NCBI GenBank assembly: GCA_019096065.1
Contig: JAGUCH010000009.1
Location: forward strand, 1,808,001-1,872,000
Reading direction: 5' to 3'
Length of the DNA: 64,000 bases
Origin: Paracyclopina nana
Lineage: Eukaryota; Arthropoda; Copepoda; Cyclopoida; Cyclopettidae
The notes below the pieces were generated by a model. The model was not told the origin of the DNA. It did no database searches and worked only from the letters and a program-made list of their open reading frames with translations. Positions 1 through 11,719 of this stretch are shown one piece after another. The translations under genes and the position numbers were made by a program. Each line of letters opens with the position of its first letter. The first letter of the stretch is position 1.

Positions 1-414
1 AGGTGGACCCACTTGTCAACAAACCGGCGGCTTTTCGCGGAAAACCAAGCGAAACTTACCAGTTTCTGGTGGGTTAGTCAAATGAGCAGCTGACGCGCCA
101 ATTTCTAGCTGAGCTCTTTTTGTTTGTTTACGTCGAAAATCTCGCCAAATGGGGGGACTATTTTTCGCCGCCGGCCGGTTGGGCAGACGGCGGCCGTCTC
201 ATAAAGCCCGGCGCGAAAAGAGAGAGGGGAATTTCAGCGTTGCCAGAAGCTTTTTGACTCTTTTAAAGCCAAAAGGTAAGCAAAGTAGTAAAATGAGTAA
301 AGGAGGCCGCCGCCGCGGCTTCTGCTTTGGCTTTGGAGTCACTACCGCGAGCCGCAAATCGCGCATCAACGACCACAGCTAACAAACACAGTGTTACCAG
401 ATGCTAGTTTTTAT
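1..414. other. gene-free edge, GC-rich
   Basis: No coding exon can be supported here. The stretch is GC-rich with CCGCCG-type runs around 170-200 and 300-320 and lies just beyond the 3' end of ADCK2. It may be the promoter or 5' leader of a plus-strand gene starting outside the reading, but no splice or family evidence supports that. An arginine-rich open frame at 149-382 looks like composition, not protein. Confidence 0.4.
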
Positions 415-2064
415 TTATTTCAGCAAAAAGGGGGCTGCCGCCCGCAACAAATCCAGCTCTGGATCCAGAGTTCTCCCCAACCCTTCCAGCACCATGATTG
501 ACAAGATGACAGAGGTGAAATTTGGCTCTAGTTTGACACGATGTTGCCTCAACACGGTGAAAACTCGCGTGAGCAAATCTGCGACGTCCACGGTGGCCAA
601 TGATAGATTGCTCCGTGCACTGATGACAATGTCATCGATTTCCTTGATGAACTGGTCGGGATTTTGGCAGTTTTGCTCGGATTGCTCCAGAATCTCTCTA
701 CCCACGGTTTGACCGTCTCCTCTGACCACAGCGGAAAACACAGCTCTGAAAAAGGGACTCTAGTTACCATCACCAATTTGAGGCTGCGCTTTTTCTAGTT
801 ACCGGAAGTTTCGTTTGTCTTTGGGGGACAGTGTTGTCGTGAGCCCAGGATCCAAAATGACTAGCTGATCACTTGGCGAGACAAGGATGTTTCCAGGATG
901 CAGATCTGCATGGACAAAGTTGTGCCGGAAGACCATCTTGAGGAACATTTGCACTCCTCTGGCTGCTATTTGCCTCCTCCTCTCTTTATCCAAGTCTATC
1001 TGGTCCTGCATTGTACCGATAAGTTTTTCATCCTCTTTCAACGACTCCTCTAGGTCATCGTCGAAGTTGACGATTGCACGTAAAAAGCTGAAGCGGAATG
1101 CATTGTCAAGAAACGATTTGGCTCGTTTAGACTCGACAAGCTTTGCGACATCAGAATGACTGTCATTCAGGTCTTGAATCAGGCTGCCAAGATGCGTGCC
1201 TTCTTCAAAGGATTCCACCAGAACGTCCTCGCTGCATAAATTCATCACTGGTCGCGGGAACTTGACATTCGGATCGTTCTTAAAGTTCTCGTTGAACCTG
1301 GCCAAATTCAAGGCCTCGTTTTTCAAGTCGAGTTGTACCTTCATCAACTTGGCAAACTCGTCAAGTGACTCTCTGACGCTGAGCCAATTCAGTTGAGGGA
1401 ACATCCATGACACGCAGCCCACTAAAGATTTCAGCACTGTCAAGTCTCGCATGAAAAGAGTCCTAATGTTGGGATGAAGGATTTTCACAGCCACATCGCC
1501 CCCCTGATATTTGCCCTTGTAAACTTGAGCGCAGCAACCCGAGCCCACGGGGCACTCGTCAATGCTCTCGAAAGCGCCGAGCAAATTGTGCTTTTTGAGG
1601 GTGCTCTTCGTGTGGTGCCACTCATGAGTGTTCACCTGCCTCTGCAGTCTTGCCAAGTAAAAGCATAGAGACGGAGGGAAAATATCACGACGCGTGCTCG
1701 CCCATTGACCAAGCTTGACATAGACAGGCCCACAAGCCTGTATCCTGGAGATGAGCATTTCAAACCAGAAAGTCTGGCAGGATTGACTGATAAGAGCGAA
1801 AGGAGCTGTCAATATCAGTGGCGTAACATAAATTACCATCTGTATGCCCCTCAGAAGAACTTTCAAAGAGTGGATCAGTTCCAGTATCCAGTTCCTACGC
1901 GCTGGTTCATTTTGCAAGGCTATGTTTTTATCGGGCGGGACGGAGGCTATGATAGCACTGGACGACGCCAAAAAAGTCAATTTGATAACAGTTCTAGGTT
2001 GATGGTGTAGCTTCGCTTTCAGGGCGGTCTTGGCCAACACTGGAAGCCTAGATATTGCATACAT
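415..2064 (-). CDS. ADCK2: ADCK2-like aarF domain atypical kinase
   Basis: Exons 2064-803 and 745-415 (phase 2 junction) encode about 530 residues. The ABC1/UbiB family hallmarks are visible: the KxGQ motif in YVKLGQWASTRRD near residue 117, the glycine-rich loop VGSGCCAQVYKG, and the catalytic and metal-binding segments VHADLHPGNI and VILDPGL. Human ADCK2 is a mitochondrial protein tied to coenzyme Q and fatty-acid metabolism, so the same site of action is inferred. The start is the first in-frame ATG, 2064-2062. It lies 2 bases after a pyrimidine-rich acceptor (TTGCTTTCTCTTCCAG, 2082-2067) and 37 bases after the TAF8 stop, so the mRNA probably begins by trans-splicing. The stop codon is embedded in AATAAA (419-414). 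Confidence 0.93.
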
Positions 2065-2066
2065 AT

Positions 2067-2101
2067 CTGGAAGAGAAAGCAATGAGTTACGGTTAATCAG
2101 T
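2067..2101 (-). promoter_or_regulatory. intercistronic acceptor site between TAF8 and ADCK2
   Basis: On the minus strand the TAF8 stop is followed by 35 bases ending in a pyrimidine tract and CAG (2082-2067), and the ADCK2 ATG is 2 bases later. AATAAA (2106-2101) overlaps the TAF8 stop. This order (poly(A) signal, short spacer, acceptor, ATG) matches operon junctions resolved by spliced-leader trans-splicing in other animals. The site could instead be a cis acceptor for an ADCK2 leader exon lying upstream within or beyond TAF8. Confidence 0.6.
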
Positions 2102-3100
2102 TTATTTACAGGCTGGAGGCAAGCAATTTCGGGGCATCCGCACTGGCCTCAGAAATGGGTTGTCCATAGGTTTATTTCGCTCGGGTGCCTCTTTCTTGGC
2201 AGCTTCTTTTGCACTGTTTTCGAAGTCTTCATTGTCTTTCGTGTCATCGTCATCCGAGTCGGCCACTTTGGACGGCTCTTTTTTGACAGGTGTATTGTCC
2301 ACAGACTTTTTGCCTCCTCCCTCCTTTTTCGGACTTTCTTCCTTCTTGGGCTTTTTATCCTGGTGATGGTACTCCCTTTCATCTTCCTCGAAAATCTGAT
2401 CTCGAAACAGGAGCGCATTCACGTATGCTGGCACAGAAACGTTGTCACCGTCCGAGGCAATGTTGGTGTTGAACAGCTCAGCATGAACCGTTGTGTCCGC
2501 GCACGAAATCAGAGGAAATAAGTTCGTGTCGTCCGTGTTGAACAACGAGTGCGTTTTCCCGCACGTCTTTGCTATGAACTTTGACAGTGCTCGTTCAACG
2601 TCTCTTTTTTGGCTGGCAGCTTTTTCACGCACACTTTCATAGTCGGCTTGAGGCTGCTTGTGCGTCGGCGTCCGTATAAATGAATGGGAGTCTGGAAAGT
2701 CTGGCAGGCCTTCCGGGACTCCAAATGATTTAGGCGGCCTCTTCTTGTCGCCAGTGTGCAAAATTGACGTGGACTTGGGAGGGTTGGCCGTCGTTGGAGC
2801 GCCGATTGTTTTTCTACCATTTCGGAGTGCGTATTCTCGAATACCGATCGGAGGATACCCCATTTCTGAAAGGGCGAGTATCACGTCGGCGCCAAGCACT
2901 TCGGTGCGACAAGCCAGCTCGCAGAATGACCGCGAGCTTCGACCGAGCTCTTTGAGGAAGCTTTGCAAGAGCTCGGTGATCGTTTCCAATGCAAGCTTAT
3001 CGCAGCTGTCGAAGCCATTTTCGCTCAGAAGCGCTCCAACTCCGATGCGAAGGCACTGTCTATAGCTCGCAGCAGTAGGATTGCTCAAGTTGGCATCCAT
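2102..3100 (-). CDS. TAF8: TAF8, TFIID subunit 8
   Basis: A single exon of 332 residues. The N-terminal 85 residues form the bromodomain-associated histone fold (CLRIGVGALL through ADVILALSEMGYPP), which pairs with TAF10. Residues of about 130-185 match the TAF8 C-terminal domain (LPDFPDSHSFIRTPTHKQPQ, then the DYESVREKAASQKRDVERAL helix) that contacts TAF2. The tail is acidic and lysine-rich, as in the family. The first ATG in frame is used; an upstream in-frame TGA closes the frame. The gene lies 555 bases downstream of PCF11 on the same strand and immediately upstream of ADCK2. No intron is needed, unlike all its confident neighbours. Confidence 0.93.
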   Translation of the reverse strand: MDANLSNPTAASYRQCLRIGVGALLSENGFDSCDKLALETITELLQSFLKELGRSSRSFCELACRTEVLGADVILALSEMGYPPIGIREYALRNGRKTIGAPTTANPPKSTSILHTGDKKRPPKSFGVPEGLPDFPDSHSFIRTPTHKQPQADYESVREKAASQKRDVERALSKFIAKTCGKTHSLFNTDDTNLFPLISCADTTVHAELFNTNIASDGDNVSVPAYVNALLFRDQIFEEDEREYHHQDKKPKKEESPKKEGGGKKSVDNTPVKKEPSKVADSDDDDTKDNEDFENSAKEAAKKEAPERNKPMDNPFLRPVRMPRNCLPPACK

Positions 3101-3655
3101 GACAAGTACTTCAAGGTTTTCTACGCTACTGCAGCAGCAGCAGTCACCAGGTTTTGTTTTTGTCAACAAAAACTGGCGTTTTCGCGTAAAATAAATTCAG
3201 TCAAAAATTGGCCGAAACAGCCACAACTCATGTAACGAATTCCACTCTTATACAACTTCAATGAAATGACGCATAATTTAATGTACGCAGGATTTTATTC
3301 GAGCATATTTACAAAAGGCCTTTTGCCACACAATTAATTTAACATTTGTTGTTGTGATATACGCTGTTTATTTTTATTGAAGTAGGTGTACACACATGAA
3401 GACCAATTTTTTAGCCTCTTAGCTTATTCTTTACTTTTTTTTCTTCTTTTTTTGAAGATGTAGCCTGAAATGGAACCTTTTAGTTAGAAGTAGAGAAATA
3501 GACAGAATACCGAGACAGCAGTGTCGATCTGTATGTATTATTATCATTTCTTTTTAGCAGGTGTTGATGATGGTTTCTTCTCGATCAGAAAAATGAGGTT
3601 GTAAAAAACCGCGGTTCAAAAAGTAGTCTCTCTATCAGGGGATCAAAAAATAATT
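3101..3655 (-). other. PCF11 3' UTR and TAF8 upstream region
   Basis: Gene-free. On the minus strand AATAAA occurs at 3378-3373, 3372-3367 and 3299-3294, so PCF11 transcripts probably end about 280-360 bases after their stop. The remaining roughly 190 bases hold the TAF8 leader or promoter. A GCAG-type acceptor could sit near 3125-3130, but it is not convincing. Confidence 0.45.
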
Positions 3656-6600
3656 TCACATAATTGAACATAGGCCAGACAGATCCGATCCTCGATCAAT
3701 CATTGGCATTTCAGTGAGCTTTCGTCCTCGCAATCTGGGCTTGTGCAAAAAGGGGTCGTCACTGCACTCGGACTTTTCTTGAATGATGGCTTCCGGATCG
3801 AATTCGGACTCCTCAGTCATACTTTCCTCCTGCTTGACACCTTTTTCAGTCTCACCGTCATCTCGAGGAGAGCCAGGAGCCGAGGCCTAAGGAGAAAAAG
3901 ATTACCCAAAAGTCATGATGGCTGAACTATAAAAGCATACCTGGCTCGTAAGATTAATCTTGATTCCACTTGATGTAGGGAAGGCAGGAGGAGCTGTCAC
4001 TCCAGCTTCAGCAGTCAGGTTGCCTAGATCATTAAGGGAACGATCAGCTTGTTTGTTCTCATCAGGATCTTCGGGCTCCTCCTTAATTTCTGCTTCATCA
4101 GCTTGGTCTTCATCCACTTTTTCAGTCTTCACTCCTTCGCCACTTCCATCCTGGTCCATAGGCTCATTATTATCAGTGCTCTCAGTTGGCGGCTCTGTAC
4201 TTTCTGCCTCCACTGGTTCTGTTTTAACCTCTACAGCTGTATCAGCAACTTCTGCATTTACTTGCTCCTCTTTTACTTGAATTTTGTCTTCTTCTCCTGG
4301 TGCTGCTGCCAATTCGGGTTTTGCTTCTGGCTGAGGCTCGGGTTCTGGCTCGGGCTCATCCTCGTCCTCAAATTCAAGTTCGAGATTTTTGGCGTCCCCA
4401 TGACACAGTGGGTGATAAGCTCTCGTTCCAGGTCCATCTGGTCTAATGGCATTTTTCAAGTGCCACTGACCTGCATCATCGTCCAAGTCCGGGTTTTCCT
4501 CCTTGAACAGCTGATCAAAGTCTTCATGGCAAACAGGGCAACGATTTTCATCGGGATCTGCGCTGGCAGGCACAGTGGGTATTTCAGCTTCCCCTTGCTC
4601 AACAGCCTCTTCGTCCTCAAACACCTCATTGAGATTATCTTCAATCTCGTTAGAAATGATCCAGTCTGCCTGCTCAAGATACCAGCGACGACTCTGAGCT
4701 CGTTTGTGATTATCCTTTTCACGTTTCTTCATTCGGAAATGCCAATCCAAATGCTGGGAGTAAGCCATGTCACTGGGCGCAAAACGGAGTCCGCAATTTT
4801 TGCACTGCAGTGCCATAGGATCATACAGCCTCTCCACTATACCCTCTTGCTTCCTATAACATCAAATCATAGTCATTGAAGATAAGGGAGCCAAATTAAC
4901 GAAAAGTGTACTAACGTTCTAATAGAAGGATCATGCGACTTAAGAACCACAGGCTTCACCTTCTTGACTGTGGTTTCCCATTTGATCTTTTTCTTTGCTG
5001 GCTCCTCTTTTGGCTCTTGCTTCTTTTTAGTGGAATCGTCAGAGCTAGCTTTATCTACTGCTGCGGACGAGGCGAGATCTTTTTTAGGTACAGTTGGGCT
5101 ATCCAAGCCTGGAATGTTGTTGGTGGACTTGATCAGGCCAACTCCAACCAGACTAGCCCAAAGCTTCTGAACATCAACAGGATCTTGCTTTTTCGACACT
5201 TCCGGAACGTTGCTGGGATGGTCAGTTTCCATTTTGGAGGTGGAGGCCTTTGCAGGTGAAACGGTCCTATCAGGCTCCTCTTCCATAGGGCTAAAAAGGA
5301 AGAAAAGTTAAAACAAAATGAACTTGAGTATTTTTTAAAATTGCATACCTTGCAGCTGGGGGATTATTGAATTGCTCCTGTTGCTGGATTTGTTCGTGAC
5401 GATCATTGTGCCTGAATGGAGGTGGAGGCCCACCACCAGGCCCCATTTGGTCAACTGGGGGGCCTCTGTTAAATTGCCAAGGCCCTCCAGCCTCCTGGCT
5501 ATGCTGCATAGGATCATGATGCATCAAGGGCCCATTTTCTTTGTTCTCGATCCTAGACCTGTGCTGGAGCTGATCAACGGCCTGGGCTCGCATCATGTCC
5601 ACTTGACGCATGAGCTCAGAAAACTCGTCCGGATTGATGCGTCCTTGTCTCAGTTGCATTTGTCCCTCTCGTATGATGGCAGGAATGACCTGATCCATGA
5701 AGTATTCAGGATTGCATTGCATGGCCTCCTGCATGATATCGTAGTTTTCAGCCCACTGCGGATGCGGATTGCGTGGCGGCCCACCATGAAAGTTGGGACC
5801 AGGTCCCCTCATTGGAGGAGGAGGTCCACCTTGATTCCGCCAAGGATTTGGAGGACGCGGAGGGCCTTGATGATGAGGCGGGCGTCGATTACCAAATCGA
5901 TGAGGGCCAAAAAACCTTTGGTGGACGTGCTGTGGGGGTCGCTGATCCTGGAACGGACCAGGAGGGGGAGGCCTGAACTCATCTGGGTGCGACTCCTTGA
6001 GCTTGGCCCAACCACCTCCGGATGGCATTTGTTGCTCTTCCACCATGGCGTTGATGGGCAGGTCCGATCTGATTTTTTTAGCTGGGCTCTTGTCAGCCTG
6101 GAGTGGAGGCGATGGAGTGCGCTTGCGGAAGTTGCGCTTTTTGGGGATTTTAAATGGCTTTTTGGTCTTGTCTTGATTATGAGAAGCCTCAGAGTTCCTC
6201 TCTCTGGAAGCGGACTTTTTCTTCTTCGAGTGATGTCTGGAAGATGAAGACTTCTCCGGGTCCTCGTGAGTAGCTTTTATTTTCTTAAAGTCTTCTCGTA
6301 TATTGGGCGGAGGAGGGGGCGTGCTGGATTTGCTGGCTTTTGCCTCATCATCATTAGACGTGCTCGTTGGGAGTTGCCTAGATGGACTTCTACTTTTGGA
6401 CCTCTTTTTCTTATCCTCCTCAGGGACAACAAGCTGCTTCCTCTTCTCCAACTTTTCAATCTTGGGCTCTTTCTTGATATCAAGCATCTGCAACAGTTGG
6501 TCCTTTTTGTCCTCCACAACCTTTTTGGCTCCACTTCCATTTTCGTGGTGCTTCTGCTGTACCTAAAGACAATTATTGCATGAAGAACACGTTGGCTTTT

Positions 6601-8141
6601 GGAGCCCATACATAAATACAACACGATTTCGTTAGAAGGGCAGGGAGGGAAAACTGTGATAATCAGCAGTGTATTTCAACGAGTGGGGCATTTCTTTAAA
6701 TCAAAAAATTCGCAAAATAACAGACGCATTCAGCTACCAAAGGAGCGGACGATGCAGTTAATTCACGAGTTTTTTGGCACTTGATTGTTGGCAGAGTCGA
6801 AGTCATGCACAAAATCCCCTACTAGTTTTTTTTTAATCACGTAAATTGATAGTAATGAGACAGCCAGAAAAAAGCCCGAATCACCAACCGTCAATTATTC
6901 TGATTCGTGCTGCCAACTGGGATATGATCCAGAGGAAGACAATCACGAAGAGAGAGGCCAAACTATAGCTAACATTTTGGCCTTTCTCCTGCTGCTTGCA
7001 ACAAACCAGATGAAAAATGATGGGCGCAACTTGATTGTTTTATTTTTGTACACAGCATAATGATGGTGAGATCTTCTTCTTTTTCCCTCTCTCTCTTTCT
7101 CAGCAGCGTGCTTCAATGAAACGTTAATCAAGAAGCTCTTACCCAACCAGTTGCTCAGACTAGCTTTCTACTTTCGAGATCATCGATAAATAATTCGGAG
7201 TATAAATATATGTATGAGTATACTCTGGTTTTCTGAATCACGCGCGCTTGATATCACAGAAGGGTTTGGACTTAGTTGACCAGGATGAGAATAGGGCACA
7301 CCTTTTTCGACGATGACGGCTCCAGTCCAGCGGGGGTCTCCAGGTTTTTGGTGGCCTACGAACACAAGAGATGATGAGTCACATTTAATTACTCAGAAAG
7401 CTTCACAAGCATTACTTCTTCCATGGCTTTGCGGGCGGCCTCAAGCTCCAGCTGCAGTTTCTTCTTCTTGAGCTCAAGCAACTCCTCTTCCATCCTTCGC
7501 ACCTCGTCGGTCTTGGAGCTGATCACTGCTGCAGCGGAGGCTGTCGAGGTCGATTGCTGTGGCTTCTGCTGGCCACTCCGTTGGAAGTAGGCTGGATTCA
7601 CGTGAATCTTGTGCTTGGTGGCGGCAACCTGATTGGCGGGGACTTTGGCTACGGGCCAGGCCGGATCGATGGTTTGCACCTTCAAGTCAAGCGAGTTGAG
7701 CACATCCGACGTGAAGAGAGGCGTCCACGTATTACGTAGCTTGAACAAAGCCAGTCTTCCCTTTTCGTCGGATTGCTTAAAAACGTGCGCAAACAGCGAG
7801 ACGAGGCCCTTCTCAAAGAGAGGCTTGTATGGGTCAGCATGATTCTTGATGATGGAATCCATAAGGTAGAGTGCGGGCAGTCGAACGGCATCGTGACCCT
7901 TGGAATGTTTGACGTGAAAAGCCGAGAACTATGAGCAATAACGGAAAAAACTTACGTTGACAATGCGACGTTCTATGAGGGTGACGATGACGTGGGGGCA
8001 AATTTTGCTGTAATCCCGGGCCAATTCGGTGAGAGTGACGATGAGAGGCCTGGAGTTGAATTTGAGGTCAGTCAGCGTGTCCCAGTAGGACTCGGCGACT
8101 TCGCGCTCGTTCTCGGACTTCCAAGCTTTGACGTTGGCCAT
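3656..8141 (-). CDS. PCF11: PCF11, pre-mRNA cleavage complex II subunit
   Basis: Seven exons (8141-7956, 7898-7416, 7355-7302, 6562-5349, 5290-4916, 4853-3941, 3886-3656) give 1151 residues; human PCF11 is about 1555. Residues 1-135 are the CTD-interacting domain, which binds RNA polymerase II phospho-CTD (LPALYLMDSIIKNH and LFKLRNTWTPLF are diagnostic). A coiled-coil with ELLELKKKKLQLELEAARK follows, then a basic, serine- and proline-rich middle. The C-terminal part has the two zinc fingers of PCF11, CKNCGLRF...HLDWHF near residue 788 and CPVCHEDF...YHPLC about 85 residues later, flanking the Clp1-binding region. It acts in cleavage and transcription termination in the nucleus. The 54-nt third exon is the least certain; it keeps phase 0 on both sides. 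The second exon start was chosen because it preserves CID length exactly. Confidence 0.92.
6563..7301 (-). other. PCF11 intron 3
   Basis: A 739-base intron with a GTGTGC donor and a TTTAG acceptor. I see no nested gene or repeat; a CT-rich run (TTTTTCCCTCTCTCTCTTTCT, around 7078-7100 on the plus strand) is the only notable feature. Confidence 0.5.
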
Positions 8142-8729
8142 CTTTAGTTCATTGTAGGGAAGATATCACAGAAGTTCGTAATTTTCAAGATGGCTGACAA
8201 CGCTCGGGCTTCTCTTTCTTTGCTTGCTCTGCAGCTGCTGTCGCTAACGTTTCAAGCGCGTCAGCCGAGGTCACGCTCCCAGATTTCCGAAATGAAAATC
8301 GCCAAACAACTACAAAAACCGCCTACTCCATAAAATCAAAATATTTTTATCCAATTAAAATAACATCTATGCAATTTTTGACAATCAGCATGAAATGTTG
8401 AAAATATAACCTAAACTTGAGGAGTAGATTCACGAAAAATTCCTTACCTGGTAGCGCTGACCAGAAGTGTTTCCAGAGCCGACTTTGATTTAAAAAAGTG
8501 TGTTGCCACTTCAGGCATTTTACGCCAGCGCCTGTTCATTTGACGGAAAATATGAGACAGCAAAAGCTAAACAAAAAATCTCCACCAATTTCATTCCAGA
8601 TCGGCAAGTAAGAGAAGGCGGAGTGTGTGCAACTGAAAACTGATAGCCCGATCACAACAACAAAAATAATTGGAACGAAATAACAGCAAAATGTGAGCCT
8701 TGACGGAAACCTCCAGCCACGCAGCCATC
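8142..8729. promoter_or_regulatory. divergent promoter of PCF11 and USP6NL
   Basis: PCF11 reads left from 8141 and USP6NL reads right from 8730, so this 588-base gap must hold both promoters and both leaders. No clear TATA box is seen. The right end contains a minimal upstream ATG-TGA pair at 8690-8695. Confidence 0.55.
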
Positions 8730-11719
8730 ATGGATTATTCTCATGAGAGTGAGAGTGAAATTCGCGAGCGATGTCGCGAGGAGCGTAGGCAAATTGTGCA
8801 AAAATACGATCGCGGTCGGGAAGATGGCAACCAAATCGACGACTGGGAAGATCCCAAATTCGAAATGTTCCATATGCAGGACCGCTACGGATTCATACAG
8901 TGAGCTTATTGTTGCTTTATTTTGGGGCTGTTTATAGCTGATAATCTTGTGCTTGAGTGGGCTTTGAAAAAATCCTCGTTAGCCTAATCACTCAAGTGCT
9001 CGGATAAACCACAGCGCTGGAAAAATCTGGAGGCTGTGGCAATTGAGAATTGCAATTCCACCAGGCGCGCGTGGATCAAAGAGGTCACGTAATTCATGTG
9101 TTTCTTTGTAGCGATAAACGCCTGCCAGATGTCAGCAAGAGGAGCGAAAGGGAACGCAAGCAAATCGAGGTTGAACGGTCTCGATCGAAGAAGTGGGTGG
9201 ACATGATCGGCTCCAAGGACCCGGTGGACCCGAAGGAGTCGAAACGAATCAAAAAGTACTTCGAGACAGGCACCAAACATCGCGAAGTCATGATCAAGCG
9301 GATCTTCAAAGGTGTACCTGAATCTGTCAGAGGTCGTCTCTGGTATCTTTTGCTCGGCATCAAAGAGCTGAAAGAGCAGCAAGAAGGCGTGTATGCTCGC
9401 ATGAAAGACATAGCAAGACGTCATTCTCCTGATATTAGACAGGTAAACATAATTTTTATTGAATTCTTTTCAAGCCAACGCTGAAAGACATCCGGCGTGA
9501 CTCACATTTAGAAAAATTACATTTTATGCAGAGAAGAGGGATAAGTGGTTTTATTAATTGCCAAGCTTTAACTAAACAAAAATGGACATGAGCATAATTG
9601 TTAAAATGCTTTTCCATGGAAAAAGTGCTATCATCGATTCCCTATAAGGTTGTCGAGCTATTAAGCCTGAAAATGATTTTCATGTGCCGAAATAGTTGAG
9701 CCGTATCATTGATTTTCATATAAAAAGTTTCGCATTCGGCCTTTTCTCCCCCCGCTTGAATGTAATTAGAGATACTATTTTTCACTCGCAGCCCACTTTG
9801 TTTATGACCTCGTTTAATGAGGTGTGCATGCATGCTGCTGCAGCAATCGATAATGCTGCTTCATCTTCCAGATTGATCTTGATGTCAACCGTACCTACCG
9901 TGACCACATCATGTTCCGAGAACGCTACAACTCCCGCCAGAACGCACTTTTCCACGTTCTGGCTGCATATTCCGTGTACAACACTGAGGTCGGGTACTGC
10001 CAGGGCATGTCACAAATTGCAGCCCTGCTACTCATGTACCTGACCGATGAGGAAGATGCGTTTTGGGCACTGCATAAGCTCATGATTGACGAAAAGTATG
10101 CCATGCACGGCTTCTTCATCCACGGATTTCCCAAGCTGCTCAGGTTCCAGGCGCATCACGACAAGGTCATGCGTGCGCACTTGCGGCCTCTGAAAAAGCA
10201 TTTGGACAAGCAGGGCATTGACACTGGCATTTATACTCTCAAGTGGTTCTTCCAATGTTTCCTTGATCGGGTAAGAGATACCTTTTTTCTACCAAACGAG
10301 AATTTTCGCCTTATTAAGTCAGCCTTGACTTTTCAGATACCTTTTAGTCTCACCCTACGAGTCTGGGATATTTTCCTTTTGGAGGGCGATCGGATACTGA
10401 TCGCAATGGCGCACACCATTCTCTACATGCACCGAAAGAAGCTCATCAACCTGCAAATGGACGAGGCGATTGAGTACCTCCAAATTCGCCTGGCCAAAGA
10501 CTTTGGATACGATGATGACTCCGTGATCTTCAAGCTGCGCGAAAAAATCTACCTGTTGCGCTCGGGCTACCTGGATCATCCGGGAAAGCCTCCTCAAGAC
10601 GAGACTCCAGGGAAGCCTTTTGGCTTGGTCGACTTCCCCGAAACTGAGTCGGACGTGGAGATACCCGAAGAGAAAAAGCCGAAGGAGTGGACCATCCAAA
10701 AAGAAGCTGGACTTCGAACTGGTAATAGACATTGCTCCATCATTCATCGACTATCTTATGTAAATTCGTGATTTTTTCCAAGGGTTCACCGAGAAAGAGC
10801 GGGAATTTAGTCAGAATGCAATTCTCCGACAGCAACAAGCCAATCACAACGTCAGTTTGGATGACATGGACGACGACTTTGACGAAGAAAACGGAGGAGG
10901 TAAATGAATGATGTGAATTTTAAGAGCGGCACAAGCATCCAAGTTTGTTCCTAGGTTCATATGATGACTCGTCGCACATGAGGCCGCTGAGGTCGACATC
11001 AACCGCCGGAGGTGGCCCCGACTTTGACACATCCTTCGACGCCTCTGACATCATTCCCAACAATGGAAGCAATGACCAGTTGGATGACGATGATGACGAC
11101 GATGTTGTCCATTTCATCCAGGGCACTGGAAAATCCCCTCTGCCTCCCTCTGAGGCCCAGGACGAACTTGACAACACTCTCAGGTAAAAGAGGAGCTAAA
11201 ACTACCATGGAAGACTTATACCCAATTTTCCTCCTTAGATTTATGCTGAAGTCCGCTTCGGAAATCCACGGCGATCGTCCTGGAACGGCAGCCTCAGACA
11301 AATTGCCCAATGCGACTTCTGCGTCAGCAAATCGTCGTCCTCGCAGTCAATATTCTGAATTGGCTACCGGAGATGACGGAAATAGGAAAAAAATGGACAC
11401 TTCCTTTGAGAGCTACTTCGGCGTGGAGCGTAGCGCTAGCAACAGTGACGTGGTTCGGATTCGAGTGCCATATAGTCGTGATGACGCTTTAAAATCGAAA
11501 TCGATACAACAACGAGAAGAAGAAGAGGACGAGAACAAGATCACAATAAATGTCAGCAACCACCAACAGCAGCAGCAGCAGTCGAATGGGGCTTCAAAAA
11601 AGTATCATCGAGCTTCTCTAGAGGAGTCATTCAAGTCGAAATTGACGACGAAAAACCACGCAACAGCAGCAATTCACTCGGAAATTAAGAGCAACAGCAA
11701 GTCAATGACCAATCTTTAA
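8730..11719 (+). CDS. USP6NL: USP6NL/RN-tre family TBC Rab GTPase-activating protein
   Basis: Seven exons (8730-8899, 9112-9442, 9872-10270, 10337-10721, 10783-10899, 10955-11183, 11239-11719) give 703 residues. The N-terminal block VQKYDRGRE...DRYGFIH is typical of USP6NL. The TBC domain spans roughly residues 90-320 with both catalytic fingers: IDLDVNR, with the arginine near 174, and YCQGMSQ, with the glutamine near 211. [11 protein letters not shown]-like and [13 protein letters not shown] segments follow. Family members stimulate GTP hydrolysis on Rab5, Rab41 or Rab43 in endocytic and Golgi traffic. The tail after residue 350 is low complexity: an aspartate run, then glutamine and serine runs, with no recognisable domain. 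It is convergent with PGAP2. Confidence 0.95.
9443..9871 (+). other. USP6NL intron 2
   Basis: A 429-base AT-rich intron splitting the TBC domain just before the arginine-finger motif. No gene or mobile element is seen inside. Confidence 0.5.

Noticed and set aside
149-382. Arginine-rich open frame on the plus strand
   Set aside because: Composition follows the CG-rich DNA; no family motif, no splice partner.
2065-2082. Start of ADCK2 at a TTG codon upstream of the first ATG
   Set aside because: This stretch is the pyrimidine tract and CAG of a splice acceptor, not coding sequence.
7899-7955. A shorter 27-base PCF11 intron ending at CATAG, adding about ten residues to the CID
   Set aside because: 27 bases is too short for normal splicing, and the longer intron gives exact CID length.
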